From Verrucomicrobiota bacterium (lineage in GTDB: Bacteria; Verrucomicrobiota; Verrucomicrobiia; Chthoniobacterales; UBA10450): a DNA stretch of 42,854 nucleotides. The stretch covers positions 1-42,854 of the forward strand of contig QHPE01000167.1 in NCBI GenBank assembly GCA_003218945.1. The letters run 5' to 3'. The position numbers and the translations under genes are program-made. This document shows, piece by piece, positions 31,776 through 41,111 of this stretch. The notes below the pieces were generated by a model that worked only from the letters and a program-made list of their open reading frames with translations, was not told where the DNA came from and made no database searches. Positions within the stretch are counted from its first letter, which is position 1. Each line of letters begins with the position of its first letter.

Positions 31776-33068
31776 TTGAAACTGCCGTTTAGTCTTTTCC
31801 TGGCGTTCCGGTACTTGAAGCCGAAGCGCACATTTCTGTCGATCATCACATTGATCTCGATCATTGGCGTAATGCTCGGCGTGATGGTGCTTATCCTCGT
31901 GATTTCGGTTATGACCGGGTTTGATCGGGAGCTGCGGCAGAAAGTAATCGATTTTGACGCCCACATTCTCGTCACTTCGGAGGATGTCATGCGCGATTGG
32001 CGAGCGCTCAAGACGAAAATCGACAAGACTCCCGGCGTGGTTGCCACCGCTCCGTATGTGCAAGGCCCCGTGATTGTCGAATTTCACAACCGGCGGCTCG
32101 CACCGGTGATTCGGGGTGTCGATCCCCAGCAGGAAGAGAAAGTGATTCCCCTGCAAAAGTTCATCAAAATCGGCAAGCTCGATCTCGAAGGCGAATCGAC
32201 AGTGCTCGGGATCGAGCTGGCGCGAAAACTCGGCGTCAGCGTAGGCGACAAAGTGACAATTTATTCGCCCGGCAATCTCGGCCAGGTCCTCGACACCGTT
32301 AAGAAACTTGAGAATGCGAAGGGCGACGAAGAAAAGAAAGCGATCGACGAATTGCGCGACGTGATTCTCCCGAAAGAGCTGACTGTTACCGGGATTTTCG
32401 AGACCGGCCATTATCTGCACGATTCCGAATTCCTGCTCGTGCCGGTTTATGTCGGGCAGGAGTTATATGGTCTGGAAGACGCTTTGCACGGCATCACCGT
32501 GAAGACTGACAACCCGTATGGGGCCGAGCGCGTGAAACAAGAGATCCAGCAATTTCTCGAGCCGCCAGAATACGCGCAAACGTGGATCGACATGAACCGC
32601 CAGTATTTCGAAGCGGTTCGGCTCGAGCGCACGGTGATGTTTTTCCTGTTGTTCTTTATCGTCATCGTGGCGGCGTTTGGGATCATGAGCACGCTGATCA
32701 CCGTGACGGTCCAGAAGCGGCGTGAAATTGGAATTGTGAAGGCCCTCGGGGCCAATATCGGCCAAATCATTTGGGTTTTCCTTGGCCAGGGGACAATTGT
32801 CGGGCTTTTCGGAACGCTGACAGGGCTGGGCTTGGGAATGACGTTGATCCGTTACCGGAACGAATTCAGTCATTGGCTGGCATCGACGTTGCACATCGAG
32901 ATTTTCCCACGCGAAGTCTATCAATTTTCGTCCATTCCGGCCGAAGTCGTTCCGCACGATGTTACCATCATCTGCATCAGCGCCTTTTTAATCTGTTCGT
33001 TGGCGGCGCTGATCCCTGCGTACTTCGCCGCGCGGCTCGATCCGGTCGAATCCCTGCGTTACGAATAA
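31776..33068 (+). CDS. LolC/LolE-like ABC transporter permease (FtsX family)
   Basis: A 430-residue inner-membrane permease of the lipoprotein-releasing type, which moves mature lipoproteins from the inner membrane to the LolA carrier. The N-terminus is KLPFSLFLAFRYLKPKRTFL with TM1 (ISIIGVMLGVMVLILVISVM), a MacB-like periplasmic domain of about 220 residues, then three C-terminal helices with TVQKRREIGIVKALGA, the FtsX/LolE coupling signature. It starts at TTG 31776. The ATPase LolD is not adjacent: the next gene converges from the other strand, so lolD must be elsewhere. Confidence 0.9.
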   Translation: MKLPFSLFLAFRYLKPKRTFLSIITLISIIGVMLGVMVLILVISVMTGFDRELRQKVIDFDAHILVTSEDVMRDWRALKTKIDKTPGVVATAPYVQGPVIVEFHNRRLAPVIRGVDPQQEEKVIPLQKFIKIGKLDLEGESTVLGIELARKLGVSVGDKVTIYSPGNLGQVLDTVKKLENAKGDEEKKAIDELRDVILPKELTVTGIFETGHYLHDSEFLLVPVYVGQELYGLEDALHGITVKTDNPYGAERVKQEIQQFLEPPEYAQTWIDMNRQYFEAVRLERTVMFFLLFFIVIVAAFGIMSTLITVTVQKRREIGIVKALGANIGQIIWVFLGQGTIVGLFGTLTGLGLGMTLIRYRNEFSHWLASTLHIEIFPREVYQFSSIPAEVVPHDVTIICISAFLICSLAALIPAYFAARLDPVESLRYE

Positions 33069-33106
33069 TATTGTGAGGCGGCCGTGTCTGCTGCGCGATC
33101 ACGATT

Positions 33107-33123
33107 GCAGGCGACACGCCTGC
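33107..33123. terminator. Hairpin between convergent genes (second repeat family)
   Basis: GCAGGCG-ACA-CGCCTGC, a perfect 7-bp GC-rich stem, followed on the plus strand by CACTACAGTTTTT. It lies 38 bp after the Lol permease stop and 3 bp after the end of the convergent gene, where a two-way terminator is expected. It belongs to the same repeat type as 26695-26713. Confidence 0.6.
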
Positions 33124-33125
33124 CA

Positions 33126-33599
33126 CTACAGTTTTTGGCTTCCTATAAAAGTCTCGAGAGCGCGCAACGCGTACTCGTATCCTTCAGGCCACTCGCTCGC
33201 GCGCGGACCGGCAACATTCAGGATCTTGATCTTCTTCGCGCGAACGAAATCGGCGATCAGGCTCGCCGCGTCTTGGGCGCGAATTTTTGACGCGTCAATC
33301 AATTCGTGCGGCCGTTGTAGGTCAACGCAAAGCCTAACTGTTTGCTCAGTTCCGCCGCCGATTTGCCTACTGTAAATCACGACAGTTCCATCAGAATCTT
33401 TCACGTTCTGCATGGTGCGTTCTGTAAAACCGCCGGCTTGCAGTTCATGAACCGGATAGCGATCCGGAATCCTGCCGAATTCGTCGAGCCGTCCGGCGGG
33501 ACACCACCCACCGCAAGCGATTCCGTGTTTGAGCGAAACATCGAGAGCGGCGCGATCAACGCCCGTCTGCCCGCCCGAAATAATCTTTGGTGCTTTCAC
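33126..33599 (-). CDS. Putative molybdenum-carrier-type Rossmann protein
   Basis: A 157-residue protein with KIISGGQTGVDRAALDVSLK at the N-terminus and GGWCPAGRLDEFGRIPDRYP after it, the signature of the putative molybdenum carrier family (related to the YpsA/LOG Rossmann group). It may bind a nucleotide or molybdenum cofactor; no activity is established for the family to my knowledge. Start is GTG 33599. The 3' end meets a hairpin at 33107-33123. The neighbour on the same strand, a cupin, starts 43 bp upstream of it. Confidence 0.8.
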   Translation of the reverse strand: MKAPKIISGGQTGVDRAALDVSLKHGIACGGWCPAGRLDEFGRIPDRYPVHELQAGGFTERTMQNVKDSDGTVVIYSRQIGGGTEQTVRLCVDLQRPHELIDASKIRAQDAASLIADFVRAKKIKILNVAGPRASEWPEGYEYALRALETFIGSQKL

Positions 33600-33641
33600 T
33601 GTAGCGACGGGCTTTCACCGCCGACGAGCCGCCATCGGACT

Positions 33642-34028
33642 TCAATCGCCGGTCGGAATGATGTCCGCGCGCTCGACCATCAGGATGACCGTCCGTTGAG
33701 GCGCGCGCGTTCGGTGACGCACACCTCTGGGAACAACAAATCCCTGCCGCGGCACAAGCTCAATTACGCGATCTTCGAGATCGATGAGGAACCGCCCATC
33801 AAGCACGAAGAAGAATTCGTCGATTTCGTTGTGTTCATGCCAGTGATAATCACCCTGCACCACGGCCATTCTGATAACCGAATCGTTCACCTTACAAAGC
33901 GTCTGGTTGTACCATTCGTCGGTGCAAGCGTCAGTCAGTTTCTGCACATCGATAATTTCGAGCGGTCCATGCAGAATGTTGAGGTAAGTTTTGTAAGGAA
34001 AATCCTGCGGCGATCTGTCGGAATTCAT
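33642..34028 (-). CDS. Cupin-domain protein
   Basis: A 128-residue single cupin barrel. The first motif is GDYHWHEHNEIDEFFFVLDG with the metal-binding His-His-Glu set, the second PRQGFVVPRGVRHRTRAPQ with the last His. Probably a metal-dependent binding protein or enzyme with unknown ligand. I use ATG 34028 (MNSDRSPQD); 29 open codons upstream are hydrophobic, not conserved-looking, and overlap the leader of the divergent oxidoreductase. Confidence 0.82.
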   Translation of the reverse strand: MNSDRSPQDFPYKTYLNILHGPLEIIDVQKLTDACTDEWYNQTLCKVNDSVIRMAVVQGDYHWHEHNEIDEFFFVLDGRFLIDLEDRVIELVPRQGFVVPRGVRHRTRAPQRTVILMVERADIIPTGD

Positions 34029-34105
34029 GATCGTAATTTGATTACAGAACAGCCACAGACAAACAATCTCCTTCGGATAGAGAAGTAATGAGAGAACTAA
34101 AAACA

Positions 34106-35086
34106 ATGAAGGCAATCAGGGTGCATCAATTTGGAGGTCCGGAAGTTCTTCAGTTGGAACAAGTGCCGACGCCGCAGCCGGGTCCGGGTGAAGTGCTCGT
34201 TCGGATGCACGCTATTGGCGTGAACCCGGTGGAGACTTATATCCGCGCGGGAAAGTACGCGCGACTGCCAGACCTGCCTTACACGCCGGGCAACGACGGC
34301 GCAGGCGTAATTGAGCATGTCGGCTCTAATGTGAATGAATTCAAACGAGACCACTGCGTTTACACCGCTGGCTCAATAAGCGGCACGTATGCAGAGCGTG
34401 CGTTGTGTAAAGCGGCGCAAGTGCATCGCCTGCCGCCAAATGTCTCCTTCGCCCAAGGCGCAGCCATGGGCACGCCGTACGCGACCGCATATCGCGGGTT
34501 GTTCCAGCGCGGACACGCGAAACCCGATGAGACGGTACTCGTGCACGGTGCGAGCGGCGGTGTCGGAACAGCGGCGGTGCAACTGGCGCGCGCTCGCGGT
34601 CTGCGCGTGTTCGGAACCGCGGGCAGTGACGAAGGTCTCAAGCTCGCGCGCGAAGAGGGCGCGCACGAAGTGTTCGATCATCGTGCGGATGATCACTTCG
34701 CCGAAATTATGAAGGCGACAGGCGGACGCGGCGTTGACGTGATTGTGGAATTGCTGGCGAACGTGAATCTCGGGAACGATCTGACCATTCTGGCGAAAGG
34801 CGGGCGCGTGGTGGTCATCGGGAGCCGCGGCCGCGTAGAGATCGATCCCCGAGACACGATGCAGCGCGATGCAGATGTTCGCGGAATGGTTTTGCCAAAT
34901 ACGCCGCCAGAAGAGTTGGCCAGCATTCACGCCGCGCTTGTGGCCGGTTTGGAAAACGGGACGTTGCGTCCAGCGATCGGTAAAGAACTTCCCCTGGCCG
35001 AGGCCGGCGAGGCACATCGCATTGTAATGGAATCAGGCGCGTTTGGAAAGATCGTCCTACGGACAAGTGAGAAGGAAAAAGTATGA
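34106..35086 (+). CDS. NADPH:quinone oxidoreductase, zinc-free MDR family
   Basis: A 326-residue medium-chain dehydrogenase/reductase of the quinone oxidoreductase (zeta-crystallin) type. It shows MKAIRVHQFGGPEVLQLEQV, IGVNPVETYIRAGKY, then PGNDGAGVIEHVG and the NADPH loop VLVHGASGGVGTAAVQLAR. The zinc-binding Cys set of alcohol dehydrogenases is absent, as expected. Length is standard (about 325). ATG 34106 aligns with homologues; ATG 34088, six codons earlier, is possible. A role in quinone or aldehyde detoxification is the usual guess. Confidence 0.9.
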   Translation: MKAIRVHQFGGPEVLQLEQVPTPQPGPGEVLVRMHAIGVNPVETYIRAGKYARLPDLPYTPGNDGAGVIEHVGSNVNEFKRDHCVYTAGSISGTYAERALCKAAQVHRLPPNVSFAQGAAMGTPYATAYRGLFQRGHAKPDETVLVHGASGGVGTAAVQLARARGLRVFGTAGSDEGLKLAREEGAHEVFDHRADDHFAEIMKATGGRGVDVIVELLANVNLGNDLTILAKGGRVVVIGSRGRVEIDPRDTMQRDADVRGMVLPNTPPEELASIHAALVAGLENGTLRPAIGKELPLAEAGEAHRIVMESGAFGKIVLRTSEKEKV

Positions 35087-35101
35087 ATCAAGAATCGGGA
35101 C

Positions 35102-35459
35102 GTGCATAACGAACCAAGAGATTTGCAGGACAGAACGAAACGTTTTGCGTTACAGGTCATCAGAACGTTTTCGACAATACCGAAGACAACACCGGCTCAG
35201 GTGGTGCAAAACAATTGCTTCGTTCAGGCACATCAGTCGGAGCAAATTATCGCGAGGCATATCGGGGGCGCAGTAAGGTGGAGTTCATCGCGAAATGTGG
35301 CGACTCGCTGCGCGAGCTTGAAGAGACCGCTTATTGGCTTGAACTGCTCGTTGAAGGAAAAATCGTCCCTGCAGAACACTCGCAGTTATCCGGCAGGAAT
35401 GTGCCGAGTTGATTGCTATTTTCGTAACAATCTTAAGACGATCCAAAGACACTTCTTAA
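35102..35459 (+). pseudogene. Four-helix-bundle protein (23S rRNA IVS-type), two frameshifts
   Basis: The small four-helix-bundle family found in 23S rRNA intervening sequences and as scattered chromosomal copies. Three frames together give the whole protein: GTG 35102 gives HNEPRDLQDRTKRFALQVIR; from about 35202 a second frame gives LLRSGTSVGANYREAYRGRS, then KVEFIAKCGDSLRELEETAY; from about 35382 a third gives RQECAELIAIFVTILRRSKD and a stop at 35459. Each shift needs one added base (near 35202 and 35380). Function of the family is unknown. Either a decayed gene or sequence error; two lesions in 360 bp favour decay or poor local coverage. Confidence 0.7.
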
Positions 35460-35469
35460 TTCTTCCTTG

Positions 35470-36195
35470 TTACTTCTTACTTTCCGTTGCTTTGCGCCAA
35501 ATAACATCTTCGTTGTTACGGCGATCAATCAGCGTGTCGACTTTGCCCGTGGAAGCATAACGAAAGAGAATTCGGCCTTCGATACCTTTGCGGAAGAAAA
35601 TCTCTGACGTTTCCGGGAGCAGCTGCTCTTTTTTACCGTTGCGTTCAACAAACAACCTGTCGCCTTCGGCAATGATGGATCTGGTTTGCCCGGGCGCGAG
35701 TTCATACGTGCCGATATAGTCAGCAAATTTTTTGGGGTCGGCTGTTCCGATGGCAGGATCTTCATAGTAGCGATGTGCCTGGCTGGCGATGATTTTCCAA
35801 TTGTCGTTGCGCCGAAGCCACGTGTCAGTGACGTGATACCGCGCTTTCAGCTTTTGGCCGAAGATTGTCTCAGTCTCGTCCGCGTCATAACTCAGTATTG
35901 CTGTGTTCCCAATGATCCGGCTCTGGGCGTTCTCAATCTTGATCGTCCCGGAATATCCCACGGGAAGCGGTGTGATGTCGGCAACCAGCTTTGATTTGTC
36001 GAAAACGCGACCTTTCTCGTCCGCGAAGATGCAGTCGTCAGCGAAATATTTTTTCCACGGCGCTTGGTTAGCGAACGCGACCGCATCGTAAAGCTCCTGA
36101 GTGCGACGGACTAGCTCTTCCTGCGTAAGCGGAATATTCACCGCGCAGGCGAATGTTGCGGCGGACGTAAATGCAATGAGTGCGAGCAGTTTCAT
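35470..36195 (-). CDS. Secreted NTF2-like (DUF4440-type) protein
   Basis: A 241-residue exported protein. The signal peptide is KLLALIAFTSAATFACAV. Residues about 25-145 form a cone-shaped NTF2/SnoaL-like fold: QEELVRRTQELYDAVAFANQ, then FADDCIFADEKGRVFDKSKL and RYHVTDTWLRRNDNWKIIAS, the DUF4440 closing strand. The last 90 residues (IGTYELAPGQTRSIIAEGDR, then LFVERNGKKEQLLPETSEIF) are a beta-rich tail like those seen on beta-lactamase-type serine hydrolases (DUF3471). No catalytic role can be assigned. Confidence 0.75.
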   Translation of the reverse strand: MKLLALIAFTSAATFACAVNIPLTQEELVRRTQELYDAVAFANQAPWKKYFADDCIFADEKGRVFDKSKLVADITPLPVGYSGTIKIENAQSRIIGNTAILSYDADETETIFGQKLKARYHVTDTWLRRNDNWKIIASQAHRYYEDPAIGTADPKKFADYIGTYELAPGQTRSIIAEGDRLFVERNGKKEQLLPETSEIFFRKGIEGRILFRYASTGKVDTLIDRRNNEDVIWRKATESKK

Positions 36196-36260
36196 AAAGA
36201 TGAACTAGGAAGTATTAGTTAAAGAAAAAGGAACTGTCAGGAAGCAAAAGGATACATGAC

Positions 36261-36791
36261 ATGACGGCAGAAGAACGTTCGCGGCTTGAATTGCTCGATG
36301 CGGCGTTGCAATCGGGCAGCGTGCGCGACCACATTCGCTCCGTGGTGGTACGCGTGAGCGAGGCGCTGGCTCAAAAAAAAGATGCGCTCATGAGTTGGGA
36401 GCCGATTCCGTTAGACATTTTTGTAACGACGCTACCGGCTGAGATCCGATCTGCATGGGTCTTTGTTCTGCGCGCGGGCGCGGACACAGGCGCCGAAAGA
36501 CATCCAAACAGTCACCAACGGATGATGTCGTTCGAAGGCAGCGGTGATTTCCAAACCGGTGAGCCGGGAAAGTGGCAGTCGAATGTTTTGGTTAGCGATC
36601 CTGACGCGCCGTTGGAACGGCGGTGGATTTCAATCCCCATGAATGTTTGGCATCGCCCGGTAATCAATAACGCGGCGGATTGGGCAGTCGTTTCCTTTCA
36701 CACTGTGCCCGCTGAGGAATTGATTGAAGAGCGGCCGGATGACAGCCGCGAAGCTGGTACGAGGCAAATGAAGTATCTGAAGTCGGAGTAA
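36261..36791 (+). CDS. Cupin-like protein of unknown function
   Basis: A 176-residue soluble protein. An N-terminal helical part (RSRLELLDAALQSGSVRDHI) precedes a beta-rich half with RHPNSHQRMMSFEGSGDFQT, WISIPMNVWHRPVINNAADW and AVVSFHTVPAEELIEE. The His-rich start, the Pro-x-x-x-W-H segment and the length fit a double-stranded beta-helix, so a cupin-type barrel is likely, but motif spacing is loose and I do not recognise the family. The leader carries no clear ribosome site apart from an AGGATAC run. Confidence 0.6.
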   Translation: MTAEERSRLELLDAALQSGSVRDHIRSVVVRVSEALAQKKDALMSWEPIPLDIFVTTLPAEIRSAWVFVLRAGADTGAERHPNSHQRMMSFEGSGDFQTGEPGKWQSNVLVSDPDAPLERRWISIPMNVWHRPVINNAADWAVVSFHTVPAEELIEERPDDSREAGTRQMKYLKSE

Positions 36792-36915
36792 TAAGTAAAA
36801 ACGAGTTCTAGCTTTCTAAGCCTGAGCATTGCAAAGATTCGACGGATTTAGTACGAACGGCAGATTACGATCTATGAAATCCGGAATATGCAGTACACGG
36901 CCGCGGAAAAGCTGA

Positions 36916-37626
36916 ATGAAGGAAACGACGCTTCCAAGACATTCATCGAAACAGATGATGCGCCGATTCGGAATGGATCGCTTCTCCATGGTGCAGCTTC
37001 TTATTGCACTAGCCGTTCTTCTGATCTGTGCGCCTTTCATCGAAGAACTCGAAGGCGGCCATCTTATTCTGTCCGTTTCGTTTTCGTTGGTCCTGGTGGC
37101 TGCTGTGATCGCTGTCGCCAACCGAAGGCGCACGCTCGCCATTGCACTCGCGCTTGCGGTTCCAGCTCTCACGGCCAGATGGATTAATCATTTTTGGCCG
37201 GACCTAGTTCATCCTTCGGTTTTCCTCATCTGCGCGCTCCTGCTGCTGGCGTTTGTGATCGCACATCTGTTGCACTTCATTCTGCAAGCGCCTGTTGTAA
37301 CGGTTGAAGTGTTATGCGCGAGCGTCTCGGTTTATCTCATGCTGGGATTGATGTGGACTGTCGCATACTGGCTTGTCGATCAGTTAACCCCTGGCGGTGC
37401 GTTTTCTTTCAACACCAGCCGTGGCGCGCAATCCATGAACGGATTCACCGGGTTTTACTTTAGCTTCATCACGCTGAGCACTGTCGGTTATGGTGACATC
37501 ACTCCGGTTTCAAGAGCTGCGCGCTGGCTTGCGGCAATGGAAGCAATGACCGGTCTGCTTTACGTGGCAGTCCTGATCGCCCGGCTGGTTTCACTTTATT
37601 CGAGCACGAAACAGGACAACTCTTGA
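36916..37626 (+). CDS. Potassium channel-family membrane protein
   Basis: A 236-residue inner-membrane protein with about six hydrophobic segments and one pore domain at the C-terminus. The selectivity filter TVGYGD is at residues 189-194, inside FSFITLSTVGYGDITPVSR, and is followed by the inner helix AMEAMTGLLYVAVLIARLVS. No C-terminal RCK/TrkA domain follows, so gating is not by that route. The N-terminal four helices resemble the low-similarity part of 6TM bacterial channels, without an obvious S4 arginine ladder. The ATG at 36916 or the one at 36955 could start it. Confidence 0.85.
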   Translation: MKETTLPRHSSKQMMRRFGMDRFSMVQLLIALAVLLICAPFIEELEGGHLILSVSFSLVLVAAVIAVANRRRTLAIALALAVPALTARWINHFWPDLVHPSVFLICALLLLAFVIAHLLHFILQAPVVTVEVLCASVSVYLMLGLMWTVAYWLVDQLTPGGAFSFNTSRGAQSMNGFTGFYFSFITLSTVGYGDITPVSRAARWLAAMEAMTGLLYVAVLIARLVSLYSSTKQDNS

Positions 37627-37782
37627 GCGAACGCGGGTGATCAGTTCAAACACCATGTTTTTTTCAGTACAGGCGCGAATTTCTCGAGTTGTATCGCAAG
37701 AAAATGATCGCCTGCACAGGCCTAAAGTCCTATACGAAAGTTCGTCCACGTCCCGGATAATACTCGTCAAACTGCAAAGCTT

Positions 37783-39432
37783 ATGAAGCCTGGCCACACA
37801 ATAGGCTCCATTCGCCTGATCGCCGCCGTAACGTGTATCGCCTTTCTTGCCGGCTGTGCGACAGCGCCGCAAACGTCGCACGGTCCTGAATATGCGCCGA
37901 CCGCGAGCATCATGCGTGAGGCGCGCTCTTTGAGCGTGCCAGTTGAAAAACGGGCGGCCGACTATTTGCAGGCAGCGGCTGTGACTGCCTCCATGCTGGG
38001 CAGCGGCATTGGGACACCCGCCTGTGAGACCTACAATGCGGCGTGCGGTGAACTTACCGTTCTGCTGCGCGCCAGTGAAGGCGGCAAACTGTGGAACCAT
38101 CCGCTGACTCTCACTGGTAACAACAACAGTTATCGTCTACGGCTTGAACCGGCCGGTTCTGCAGTCTGGGCGCCGAACTACTTCACAACGTTTGAGCGCC
38201 CGGATCAGGTAAAAGAAAAACTGATCAGGAAGAAAATCATTCAGGAGGGTGTTGGTGGCGCGCTCGTCGGCGTGCGAATCGTCAATCCACCCGAAAAGTT
38301 CATGCCGGCCAAGGGAATCACTGCACCGGTCACAGCAACGCTCGATTTTGATGCAACCGATGCCACACTCGCACTTCGGCGTCCCGCGAAGCAACCGATG
38401 ACGAGTGTTGAAGGGAAGACCTGTCCGGTGGCGGCCAATTTCTCAGCGCCAATCGGTTATTACCAGCCGCCGCCTAATCTCCTGCTCGTGTCGTTGATGG
38501 CAATGCTTCGATCCGGTCATTATATGGAAAAGACTGGCTTGTATTTCCTGCAGCCCTACGATCCTGATAGAACCCCGCTTGTTTTCGTGCACGGCCTTTT
38601 CTCAACGCCGTTCGACTGGGTGCAAACGATCAATGGACTTCAAGCCGATCCTGAAATCCGTAAACATTATCAATTCTGGGTGTTTGCCTACCCGACCGGC
38701 AACCCCATCCTCTATTCGGCTCTTCGACTGCGCGAAGAACTGGCCAGGGCCGATAAACTTTATCCAAATCATCGGCCGTACGTGGTGGTCGGTCACAGCA
38801 TGGGCGGGATGCTCGCTCACATGCAGGTGGTTACGGCCACTCAGGCGATGTGGGAGAAAACGCTGGGGCAAACCGCGAAAAGCATTTTCCGCCAAAAGTC
38901 CAGAGATAGCTTGATTGTCCGCGCCACAATTTTTCAGGCAAATCCCAGGATTAAACGAGTTGTCTTCATTTGTACTCCGCATCGCGGGAGCGAGATGGCC
39001 AGCAGCGGTTTGGGTAGATTTGGCATTAGCTTGATCAGTCTTCCACTTAACATTGCCACAAAGATGAAGGACGCGCTTACCAGCGCTGACCTCGTGCAAT
39101 TGACCGGAAGTTCCAAACGTCTCCCAAACAGCATCACAGGCTTGAAACCGTCGAACCCAGGGTTGCCGGTTATCAACAGTGCGCCGATCAGCGTACCTTA
39201 TCATTCGATCATTGGTGATCGCGGGAAAGGCGACTCGCCAAACAGCACCGACGGCGTTGTGCCCTATTGGAGCTCGCATCTCGACGGTGCGCAATCAGAG
39301 TGCATTGTTCCCGGCCCCCATGGTTCGTGCGAGCTCCCGCAAACGATCGCTGAGCTTGACCGAATTCTACGTTTGAATCTCGGGCTCCCTGGCGTCTCAA
39401 AAACGACCGTCGCTCAGACAGCGCCTCGATAG
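37783..39432 (+). CDS. Lipoprotein alpha/beta hydrolase (lipase-like)
   Basis: A 549-residue envelope lipoprotein. The signal peptide ends in the lipobox LAGC (Cys25), so the protein is lipid-anchored. Residues about 30-260 form an unrecognised beta-rich domain. The hydrolase domain starts at TPLVFVHGLFSTPFDWVQ and has the nucleophile elbow VVGHSMGGMLAHMQ (Ser339) and a late His in GPHGSCELPQT that may be catalytic. ERV-like FICTPHRGSEMASSGLGRF is typical of lipases/esterases such as those acting on acylglycerols. The position next to a K+ channel gives no clue to substrate. A sorting signal to the inner or outer membrane is not certain. Confidence 0.85.
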   Translation: MKPGHTIGSIRLIAAVTCIAFLAGCATAPQTSHGPEYAPTASIMREARSLSVPVEKRAADYLQAAAVTASMLGSGIGTPACETYNAACGELTVLLRASEGGKLWNHPLTLTGNNNSYRLRLEPAGSAVWAPNYFTTFERPDQVKEKLIRKKIIQEGVGGALVGVRIVNPPEKFMPAKGITAPVTATLDFDATDATLALRRPAKQPMTSVEGKTCPVAANFSAPIGYYQPPPNLLLVSLMAMLRSGHYMEKTGLYFLQPYDPDRTPLVFVHGLFSTPFDWVQTINGLQADPEIRKHYQFWVFAYPTGNPILYSALRLREELARADKLYPNHRPYVVVGHSMGGMLAHMQVVTATQAMWEKTLGQTAKSIFRQKSRDSLIVRATIFQANPRIKRVVFICTPHRGSEMASSGLGRFGISLISLPLNIATKMKDALTSADLVQLTGSSKRLPNSITGLKPSNPGLPVINSAPISVPYHSIIGDRGKGDSPNSTDGVVPYWSSHLDGAQSECIVPGPHGSCELPQTIAELDRILRLNLGLPGVSKTTVAQTAPR

Positions 39433-39474
39433 CCGCTGATAGCCTCGGTGGCGCTTCTGTGCGTTGCGCAGCGA

Positions 39475-39921
39475 CTACAACGCCACAGGTTGGCGGAGCT
39501 GGAACTGCAGCAAGGTTTTCGGATTAACGACTGTCGTGCCGGCAGTATGCCCATACTGCGCCTGGCGCGCAGTTTGCGGCGGACCATGCGGTTCGACGCT
39601 GTTCGTCTTCACCGGAACTCTGCGGCCATTCACCTCGACGAATGTCAGCTCCACAGAAAGTGCCTCGGACTTGCGCGGATTACGACGAGAAGAGTGAATC
39701 TTCCCGAATGCTTTTGTTCCGGCTTTCAACATAACGCTACCCTTCACCGAAACGTCCTGGGCAATCTTCGCCTCGAAGCTGCTGCCCACGGCATCTTGCG
39801 AGGTAATAAGGCTGACGGTCGTTACCGCCAGAGTCGTTCCAGCGGGAATCGTAGCTGCGTTTGTAAGTGACGCGACAGCACAAACTATGACGATAACTGC
39901 AATGATTTTGGTTTGATTCAT
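39475..39921 (-). CDS. Small secreted protein of unknown function
   Basis: A 148-residue exported protein. The signal peptide is TKIIAVIVIVCAVASLTNA; the mature part begins TIPAGTTLAVTTVSLITSQD and contains VKGSVMLKAGTKAFGKIHSS. The Gly-Thr-x-Leu start and GSVxLKAGTxAFGKI run resemble beta-barrel domains of secretion or wall-binding proteins, but I recognise no family. The start is ATG 39921 (MNQTKII); the frame is open for 11 further codons. It ends 42 bp from the convergent lipoprotein gene. Confidence 0.6.
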   Translation of the reverse strand: MNQTKIIAVIVIVCAVASLTNAATIPAGTTLAVTTVSLITSQDAVGSSFEAKIAQDVSVKGSVMLKAGTKAFGKIHSSRRNPRKSEALSVELTFVEVNGRRVPVKTNSVEPHGPPQTARQAQYGHTAGTTVVNPKTLLQFQLRQPVAL

Positions 39922-39950
39922 ATTTTTCTCCAGAGTTGTTGGCTGAGTTT

Positions 39951-40628
<678 letters not shown>

Positions 40629-40742
40629 TTAGTTTTTTACCCAACACAGCTTCGGAAAAGCAAGACACAATAGTAATTAACTATGGTCTTACGATGGAAC
40701 ACCGAACGTAGAACGGGGAACGCCCTTATGCGAGTGCCGTCG

Positions 40743-40997
40743 TCAGGCCACCAATTTTATCCAGATAAATAGCAGGATAATCGCGCCGATGATCGACATG
40801 ATGAAACCGGCCGGATGAAAGGCTGAGCCCGGCTCCGGTTTGGAAAACAAACGCCCGATTAATCCTCCTACAATGGAGCCACCGATACCAAGCAGCGTAG
40901 TCAAGATGAAACCGAGCTGCTGCGCACCGGGCATGACGGCGCGTGCAATCAAACCGACGATGAAACCGACGATGATGTACCAGATGATGTGTAGCAT
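40743..40997 (-). CDS. GlsB/YeaQ/YmgE family stress membrane protein
   Basis: An 84-residue protein of the transglycosylase-associated family, with three hydrophobic segments: WYIIVGFIVGLIARAVMPGA, LTTLLGIGGSIVGGLIGRLF and GFIMSIIGAIILLFIWIKLV. The Gly-rich first helix followed by ARAVMPG is a family signature. Usually induced by stress; molecular function unknown. Length is exactly typical (about 82-90). Confidence 0.9.
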   Translation of the reverse strand: MLHIIWYIIVGFIVGLIARAVMPGAQQLGFILTTLLGIGGSIVGGLIGRLFSKPEPGSAFHPAGFIMSIIGAIILLFIWIKLVA

Positions 40998-41084
40998 AGA
41001 TTATTTTGGTTTAGCCGCCCAGGCTAACATGTCGGTCAAAGCAGTGTCGATTCTTTTCACGGAAAAATCCGCAGGCCAACTGAA

Positions 41085-41111
41085 GCCAGCATTCTTCCTC
41101 AGAATGCTGGC
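41085..41111 (-). terminator. Stem-loop overlapping the stop of the 41.1 kb membrane gene
   Basis: GCCAGCATTC (41085-41094) pairs perfectly with GAATGCTGGC (41102-41111) across a 7-nt loop that contains the stop codon of the gene at 41099. The 10-bp GC-containing stem could terminate or stabilise the transcript. No U-run follows, so intrinsic termination is doubtful. Confidence 0.4.

Noticed and set aside
38602-39294. A 230-codon frame antisense to the lipoprotein hydrolase
   Set aside because: The sense gene has a lipobox and a GHSMGG elbow; the antisense frame has no recognisable motif.
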